Shown here: positions 57,524 through 64,000 of the stretch, piece after piece | Layout of the letters: each line of letters starts with the position of its first letter | How positions within the stretch are numbered: position 1 is the first letter of the stretch | NCBI GenBank assembly: GCA_025331445.1 | Contig: JAIWNE010000053.1 | Coordinates: 155,731-219,730 of the forward strand | DNA length: 64,000 bases | Reading direction: 5' to 3' | DNA from: Blakeslea trispora | Lineage: Eukaryota; Mucoromycota; Mucoromycetes; Mucorales; Choanephoraceae | Made by a program: the position numbers and the translations under genes | The notes under the pieces: model-generated | What the model was told of the DNA's origin: nothing | Databases searched by the model: none | Seen by the model: the letters and a program-made list of their open reading frames with translations, nothing else

Positions 57524-60006
57524 TTTGCAAAATCCCTTCTTTTTGTTTTCTGTTATAAAATTATAGAGAGATGAAAAGACAAAAGAGAAAGAAAACAAAT
57601 AGCTAGAGTGTTTAGGCTTTATAGCCTTAAAAAACAGTAATGGACAGAAATGAGGAGACAAGCTTCGGGAACTGAAAATCTAAAATGCTACTTCAAAATA
57701 CCTTCTACATTCACTTTAAACTATTGCAGTAACATCAGTAGGTAAGTAGAGCCGCTTTAATTCTTGCACATATAAATGATGGATGTATTTCTTTTGTTAC
57801 TTCATAAAAGCAAGCAGATTTGTCAAACAGAACAAAATGCTTATACTATGCAAACAATACTACATTGAATTCAATGCTTATTCTGAGTGGCGGGCGACAT
57901 CGATTTTAATTGGCTACTGAAAGCACTTTAGAAAGATTAAAAAGGAAATAACGTAATGAGTTGTTTAATGTTATTATTTATAAAGTTGAAAGAAAGCACA
58001 TGTATTGCTTGCAGTCAGATGACTTCACTATTGCCACTTGCTTTGTGTGAGAAAGCTCAAGTGTGTTACAGGCTGTTAAGCCTCGTTACCGTCCTAACCA
58101 TGTCATTTTTACTCTTAATTTGAAAAGTAGAAAATTAAACCACTGGTCTTGATAAAATCATTTGAATTACATTACCTCTAAAAACTATGCATAGATGTTT
58201 GATAAACGAGAATGATTTAAAAAACGTATGCTTTGTCATAAAAAGTTGCAGGTTTCATATTGCAATTGTAAACAAAGCTTGTTGTCTTTATGCGACCTAC
58301 AATGTACTTGATTTTTCTTGTTATTATGCACATAAAATATATCAAACTTGTCTTAAATGCCTGATAAACAACAATGTGTACTTGATTGCTAAATATCATA
58401 GACCATTGCTTCTAGCAAGTTAAACTGAACTAAAAGAAAGTCAACTTATCGAGATGGGTGAATGAACATTCAAGGTAGGTTCGTCTTTACAATCGGGATC
58501 AGAAAGCTAAGCATTTGCTTCCGAATATGTAGCTAGCATGGACAATACTTCTTGCCTGAAATGCCTTTGGTGATTTACTAAATAAAATTGGTTTTTTGTA
58601 GAGATAAGGTAGCCGTCTAAGCTGTCAAACACAAAAGAGAACATCGAGCAAAAAATCACATTAAGTTAGAGAATTATTTGCCTCGAATTTATCCACTATC
58701 AAATTAATCAAACCATGCAACCCAACAAGAGCTATTGTAGGAGAAAATGAAGCATGAAAGACTATTTATGGGCTGTTATATACTAAAAGTACATTCATCA
58801 ACAGCATTAGTAAAGATGCTTTCAAAGTTCCTTTTATATTCAACAGGAAATACCCATAACAGATACAAGAACCAGAGGACTGATAAAACACAACTCCTCT
58901 AATAAAGGTATTGGACTATCTCCAACATGCACAAGGTAATAGGCACATTTTTAGCACTACTATCTTAAAATTGTATCTTTCCGAAACTCAATTACCAGCA
59001 TGTATAGCAATTAAACACTCTCGTATATGATCGAAACCTAAGCATAACCAATGGGGTCTATTAAATGATGTGTGTAATCTTGGAAGTCTTTGACAGGCAT
59101 TGTCATCTACAATCATATAGGCTTGTCTCAACTTTTGATCTTTGTGCTTTCAAACGGGTTTTGAACATACCTTTTATTGCTGAAAGGAAACAGGCATTAA
59201 AAACAGACATGATCTATTTTATCTTTGATGTAATAAAGAAAAAAGCATTTTTATTATGATCTAAATCAGTACTACCCATCTTTTGATGTGTCTTCTTCAG
59301 ATAATTTGCTTGTTCTCTATTTTGTGTGGTACATTGGATATCACAAAGAAAAGGATAGCCCCCTCTTTTTCTCTTTTGAAAATCAAATTGACAAATTCTA
59401 CAAGCAGCACTGACATATTATCGCTGGATGTGTGAATGAGCCAATATTATTTTTACCTTTTTGCTTATTGATAAAAAAAAAACGAAATCCCAAACCGATC
59501 AATTTGTTTTTGGCCTGCTTTCGACTCACACTTTATATAAATGTTTTCACCAGGAACATCCTAAAAACAGAATTTTACTTTTTGTAGTATCAAGTCAGAG
59601 GGCACATCAAGCCCTCAGTTATTGCTGTTGCTTAAACCTGTGTAATCGACCGGTGTGGTTCCTGTATTTTAATTTTCAGTTTGATCATTTAACCTGCCTT
59701 TGTCTCAGACTTCAGCATCAAACAGCAATATACTCTTTGCTTGACTTCAAGTCGTTCTCTAAAAAAAAAAAGCTCTCATTAGGCTTGATGAGGTAGCACT
59801 TCAACAAGAAACCAATTGCATAGATTTTTAGTGTATTGACTTACTAGTCCTTTTTTTTTTTAACTTGCCGCATGTGTAGGAAAACTGAGTTTTAATATTG
59901 CCTTGTTTTGTTGACATTGTACTTTTTTTTTTAAAAAAAATCCTTTTTCCCTCTTTCCCTCTTTTATCTTTTTCTCTTTCCTTCTTATTTGCCTTTTGCT
60001 GTGCTT
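57524..60006. other. Long gene-free region
   Basis: About 2.5 kb. It holds scattered short frames on both strands, none with recognisable domains, and poly-A/T tracts. Long pyrimidine tracts at 59,830-59,990 fit the leader of the next gene. Confidence 0.4.
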
Positions 60007-61710
60007 ATGGGCAACGCATCTAGTAGCGAAGACAAGAGCATAAGAAGGCTCTCTTCTACGAAACCTCGACGACAAAGCAATCGTTCCAGTGCTTCTCAAC
60101 GCCTGACTTCTAGTCATTCTTCATTTTCACCTAATCAAAGCTTCAGTGACTTTGAAACAAGTAGCCATAAACACGAAAGCATACTGAGCCGGATCAAGCA
60201 CAAAACAAATAGACCTAGAGGTCATAGTCACACAAGTAGCATCAGTAGCAATTCGATCTTCAACAGTCATATATCACGGTTGGATTTTTTTGCAAACTCT
60301 ATGGATGATGATCTAGACAAATCAGCTACACCAAGTCCGTCTTCTATGTATTCAAACCATGAAAATACCATTGACAAGTATACAGACAGCCAAATGACAT
60401 TATTGAGCAATGGCAACAGTAAACACAACCCGCTGGCGGGTATCAAAATCCATAACGATTCTTCAACCACTATCAATTCCATCACTACCACCAATACCAC
60501 ACATGCATTCCCACACAAACAAGAGATGACCAAGGCTTTTTCTTGTGACTTATTGTTAAAAGAACTTTATTCATCTAGTGAGACGAGTCCTGAACGAAGA
60601 CGAGAACGAGACAGGTAATATAGATTTTAGGCACTTTTTTAATCTATAGACTCTTAATTCATTTATCGTCATTGCTTATTAGGAGGCATAGACAGGTAAC
60701 TTTATACTCCTTGTATGACTTTCTTTTTTTTTTTTTTAATTAATTTGATTACAGCATTACCTACTAAAAAGAATATGGGGAAGTAACTACAAAGTTCCTT
60801 TGAAAAACCCTTCAATTATCATTGACTGGTGTTGTGGTACAGGTAAAGGATGACACCGAATATGATTTTGAAAGCAGTCTACTCACTTAATAAGAAACAG
60901 CTGTATGGGATTTGGAGATGGCATTTGAATTTCCAAAAGCGCGGGTTGTTGGTATCGATTACGAATCATTCACAGTCTCCAGCTTGACCAACACTGTCAA
61001 AAATTTCTCATTTCACAATGCTCTTATCCACCAAGGCGAAAGTGGACTTGGTACTTTTCTAGACAACCAAGTTGATTATGTCATGATACGTGACTCTTGG
61101 CTTGTCAATTCTTCCGCTTCTAAATGGGCAAACATTCTTAAAGAAGTTTACCGTATTTTAAAACCCGGTGGCTATGTTGAACTCTATGAGCAGGGTAAAT
61201 CATTTGTTTATTTTATTTATTTATTTGTTTGCTAAACATTTTCTCGAATGAGAACAGACTCAAGTTTCGAGTCTCTAGGTCCACACTTTACCATTCTTGA
61301 AAACTGGGCAACTCAATTTTATGCAGCTATCAAATTTGAGCGTAATACAGTCCACAATCTAAACACTATTTTAAACGATTTAGGCTACACAAACATCCAG
61401 GAAGAATCCGTACAAGTTCCGATTGGTGAATGGCCACAAACAGAAGGTAACTATTTTTTTTTGGAGAGAAATCTAAATTATCCCAGATCTAAACAAATCA
61501 TCTTTAGAGCATAAGGAGACAGGGTACCTACAACGTGACCTAGTTGAGCGCAAGTTTAGGGAAGGAAAGCGTTGGATCTGCAAAGCAAACAGTATCAGCG
61601 AAAAAGACTTTTCAGACACTTTAACGGCAGCAATGGAAGAATGTGATCGACATTCAACTACTACACTTAATTTTTACTTTTGTGCACAAAAACCATTTAA
61701 ATTGCCTTGA
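60007..61710 (+). CDS. SAM-dependent methyltransferase with predicted N-myristoylation
   Basis: Six exons (60007-60614, 60683-60695, 60755-60842, 60901-61194, 61258-61446, 61508-61710) encode 464 residues. Exon 2 is a 13-base microexon. The protein begins MGNASSSEDK, a good N-myristoylation signal (Gly2, Ser6), so it may attach to membranes. The next 200 residues are Ser/Thr-rich and disordered. The catalytic part is a class I methyltransferase: SIIIDWCCGTAVWDLEMAFE is SAM motif I, ARVVGIDYE motif II, VDYVMIRDSWL and RILKPGGYVELYEQ motifs III-IV. This resembles the large fungal family of methyltransferases of unknown substrate. The start at 60007 is preferred over an upstream frame because it gives the myristoylation motif. 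Confidence 0.85.
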
Positions 61711-61947
61711 CCTTTGTTTATGTCACAATCTTGGTCTATACACATACGCACGCACACATAACATATATATATGTATATGCCTATAAACAAACATAGTACA
61801 TGCTCACTATATACTATGTTTCATTTGTTTATTTATTCAAGTCATTGTCTTTCTGCATTTTCACAAACAATAAACACATTAGAATAATCTTTTAAAGAAA
61901 CATTTATTACAAACAGATAACTAATGGAATATATACATGTTTTGTGC

Positions 61948-63090
61948 TTAGTTATCCTTGGCGATGAGGACACCTCTGTAACGGGCCTTGCCATCGTCAC
62001 AGACCTTGATGGCCTTTTCAATACCTTCCACGTTGAAAGGATATTCTTCAATTTGAGGCTTGATCTTGTGGCGGGCAGCAAATTCAAGCATCAAGTCAAT
62101 AACATATCTACCACCAACAACAGAGCCCTTGAAAGTCTTTTGTTCAACAAGGAAGCTGTTAACATCGTTGAAAGTGATGGGGTCATTGGTAACACTCATG
62201 AAGATAAGAGAACCATTTCTGTTCAAGAGACCAAGATAGATATCCCAATCAAGATTGACCGAAACAGTGTCAAGAATCAAATCGAACTTCTTTTCCAACT
62301 TGGCAACAGACTCCTTTGAGAACTCCTTGGAGTTCAAGAAATCGTGGGCACCGAATTTCATAGCTTCATCTTTCTTGTCAGCAGAAGTGGAAATGGCAGT
62401 TACATGACAACCCCAAGCCTTTGCGAATTGAATGGCTAAGTGACCCAATCCACCAATACCGACGACAGCGACACGACCAGTGGGAAGAATTTTAGATGAG
62501 TAGATAGCATTGAACACGGTGACACCAGCACACATGAGAGAGGCAGCATCTGAAGAAGAAAAAAAAATTAGATTTTGAAACAATTTTCCTTTAAAAAAAA
62601 AAGGGCTTACATTTAGGTTCAAGTTCCTTGGGAATCTTGTAGGTAAAACTATAGGTAACAAAAAAAAATGTCAATAAAACAGGTAATTTGATAAGCACCA
62701 TCTACTTTACCGAGCATCACAGACTTGGTAGTCAGCAAAACCATTCATGTTACCTTCAGGGAACATGACACGGTTTTGACACAAAGCATCTTCACCACTC
62801 ATACATTCACGACATTCAAGACAGGCACGTCTCAAGTAAGAAGTACCGACAACATCACCCTTCTTGATGTTCTTGACTTGACTTCCAACTTCAACAACAG
62901 TACAGATAGGTTCATGACCCAAGACGGTACCTTCATTGCTCATGTAGACACAGTCAGTATGACAAACACCACAGGCAACTAACTTGAGTAATGCATCGTG
63001 CTCGCCCAACTTGGGAACGTCAATAGTGTTTGACTTGAACTTGCCAGGCTCGCTAGCAGAAGGATATTGAGTGATCTTGGTGACAGACAT
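61948..63090 (-). CDS. Zinc-dependent alcohol dehydrogenase (MDR family)
   Basis: Cytosolic NAD(P)-dependent alcohol or aldehyde oxidoreductase. Three exons (63090-62711, 62648-62611, 62549-61948) encode 339 residues. The catalytic zinc site is in VACGVCHTDC and VLGHEPICTVVEVGSQV. The structural zinc site has four cysteines in ACLECRECMSGEDALC. The Rossmann motif is VAVVGIGGLGHLAIQFAKAW. The order and the SLMCAGVTVFNA block fit the CAD/yeast-ADH branch of medium-chain dehydrogenases. Exon 2 is 38 bp. A TATA element lies 76 bp upstream. The substrate cannot be read from sequence. Confidence 0.94.
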
Positions 63091-63165
63091 TATGTTAATT
63101 AGAACTTTATAAGAATTAGAGAAAAATTACTTTTTTCTTCGAAACGAAACAAAAAAAAATATCTG

Positions 63166-63173
63166 TATTTATA
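63166..63173 (-). promoter_or_regulatory. TATA box of the alcohol dehydrogenase gene
   Basis: On the minus strand TATAAATA lies 76 bp before the start codon at 63090, followed by A/T-rich leader. This is a canonical sequence at a usual distance and suits a strongly or inducibly expressed gene. Confidence 0.55.
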
Positions 63174-64000
63174 TCAAATCAAGTTTCACTTGCCTTCATA
63201 TTCTTTATGTCTTTGTTTTGTGTAAACTTTCACAACTACATTAAGTCATTGCGCAACACTAAATGCTTTGATGTAATTTTCATTACGGTCGAAACTCAGC
63301 TTAATGTCGTAATGGTACGTGAATTTGCTCTAAAACACAGCCGTAATTTGAAAAAATGAGAACAGGGACTGTTTTTTAGTGCACATGGTATAGATACACG
63401 GCTTCCAGAAATAGATTGCACACTGAGAGAAACAAACTGCCCAAATAAAATGCCTGGACTGCACTGATAAAGAACAAGGATTACACGTTCAAGAAATAGA
63501 GGCCACCAAGAAATCAATTGTACAGTTGTGCAATCTTGAAGATAGCTCTTTAATCAGCCATGGTTGGAACAGAGATCATCGCTGCATCAATTGATAATTC
63601 ACTACTTGGGCTTACTCATCACCATACTTAATTAATCCCCTTTTGTTATTCAACTATGTATTATACATCATTAGTCCTACAGTAGATTTATTTTCATCAT
63701 CATATCTCCGCTCAATCACGCCCCTCCCCTCAGGGATGGGACTATTGTTGACTTCAATTGAATATTGAGTCAATTGATAAAAGCCCCTATGGTCCTTCTG
63801 ATGCTAGTTGCAGTAGTATCTACCAGCTGTATCATACCGAGCATTTTCTTTTTTTTTTTTTTTTGCAATTGACAAGTCAAGAACTTTTGATAGCCTAGTT
63901 TGCTCATAGCACTAAAGTAAGCGACCTTGTTTGTCTATGCAGATCGCGATGAGATCGAGATAATTTCGGTGTCAGCCATTTACAGTATAGCTAATCCCAG
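63174..64000. other. Window end, no gene seen
   Basis: AT-rich with a poly-T tract near 63,850. No coding sequence, RNA gene or repeat that I can support. Confidence 0.4.

Noticed and set aside
59461..59796. A 111-codon open frame on the plus strand.
   Set aside because: Rich in Cys, Phe and Leu from AT-rich DNA, contains a lysine run from a poly-A tract, and shows no protein-family features.

Overview
The window looks like nuclear DNA of a Mucoromycota fungus, most likely of the order Mucorales. The genus cannot be fixed from the sequence alone. The base composition is AT-rich with many homopolymer A/T runs. Most genes are broken by several introns of about 50-85 bases, nearly all GT-AG. 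The conserved genes are single-copy fungal housekeeping genes. The gaps hold decayed transposons of types common in this group. One intron carries the minor-spliceosome (U12, AT-AC) signals that early-diverging fungi have kept. All exon structures below were rebuilt by hand from splice signals, reading frame and protein conservation. They are predictions, not transcript evidence.

Layout. 1-1.4 kb: an apparently intact Tc1 element. 1.4-4.7 kb: a gene-poor stretch with a decayed unknown gene, a perfect 43-bp inverted repeat, a Helitron helicase scrap and an IS630-like transposase scrap. 4.8-10.4 kb: CUS1/SF3B2 (splicing), a convergent BRR6/BRL1-like nuclear-envelope gene whose coding end overlaps it, and an F-BAR/DEP/RhoGAP gene. 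12.3-16.7 kb: a full-length PDR-type ABC transporter. 17.4-18.6 kb: a 2-oxoglutarate/Fe(II) oxygenase. 19.2-20.9 kb: a broken large DDE transposase. 21.5-23.0 kb: a Golgi GDA1/CD39 nucleotidase. 24.5-29.2 kb: two Mutator-like remnants flanking a phenol-hydroxylase-like FAD monooxygenase. 29.7-31.0 kb: a PQ-loop membrane protein convergent with a small membrane protein. 31.2-31.5 kb: a 35-bp minisatellite. 31.6-39.5 kb, minus strand: the cohesin loader SCC2 and the ESCRT-I gene VPS23. 41.1-50.8 kb: leukotriene-A4-hydrolase-like peptidase, a saccharopine-dehydrogenase-like protein, phosducin-like PLP2, proteasome beta-7 and an aldo-keto reductase. 51.5-54.0 kb: a nest of decayed elements. 54.8-63.1 kb: an alpha-arrestin, a lineage-specific minus-strand ORF, a putatively myristoylated methyltransferase and a zinc alcohol dehydrogenase.

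The genes do not form an operon-like pathway. They work in splicing, nuclear-envelope assembly, Rho signalling, drug efflux, glycosylation, cohesion, endosomal sorting, protein folding and turnover, and redox metabolism. Tail-to-tail pairs are very tightly packed: CUS1/BRR6 overlap by 11 bp, the LTA4H/SCCPDH pair is 49 bp apart and the PRE4/AKR pair is 38 bp apart. Transposon debris is confined to the head-side gaps.

I did not find a convincing new multi-gene system. The most interesting signals are the U12 AT-AC intron in the BRR6-like gene, the intact Tc1 element, the palindromic minisatellite, the 43-bp inverted repeat, the RhoGAP without a recognisable arginine finger, and a possible tiny histone-fold-like gene near 56.3 kb.
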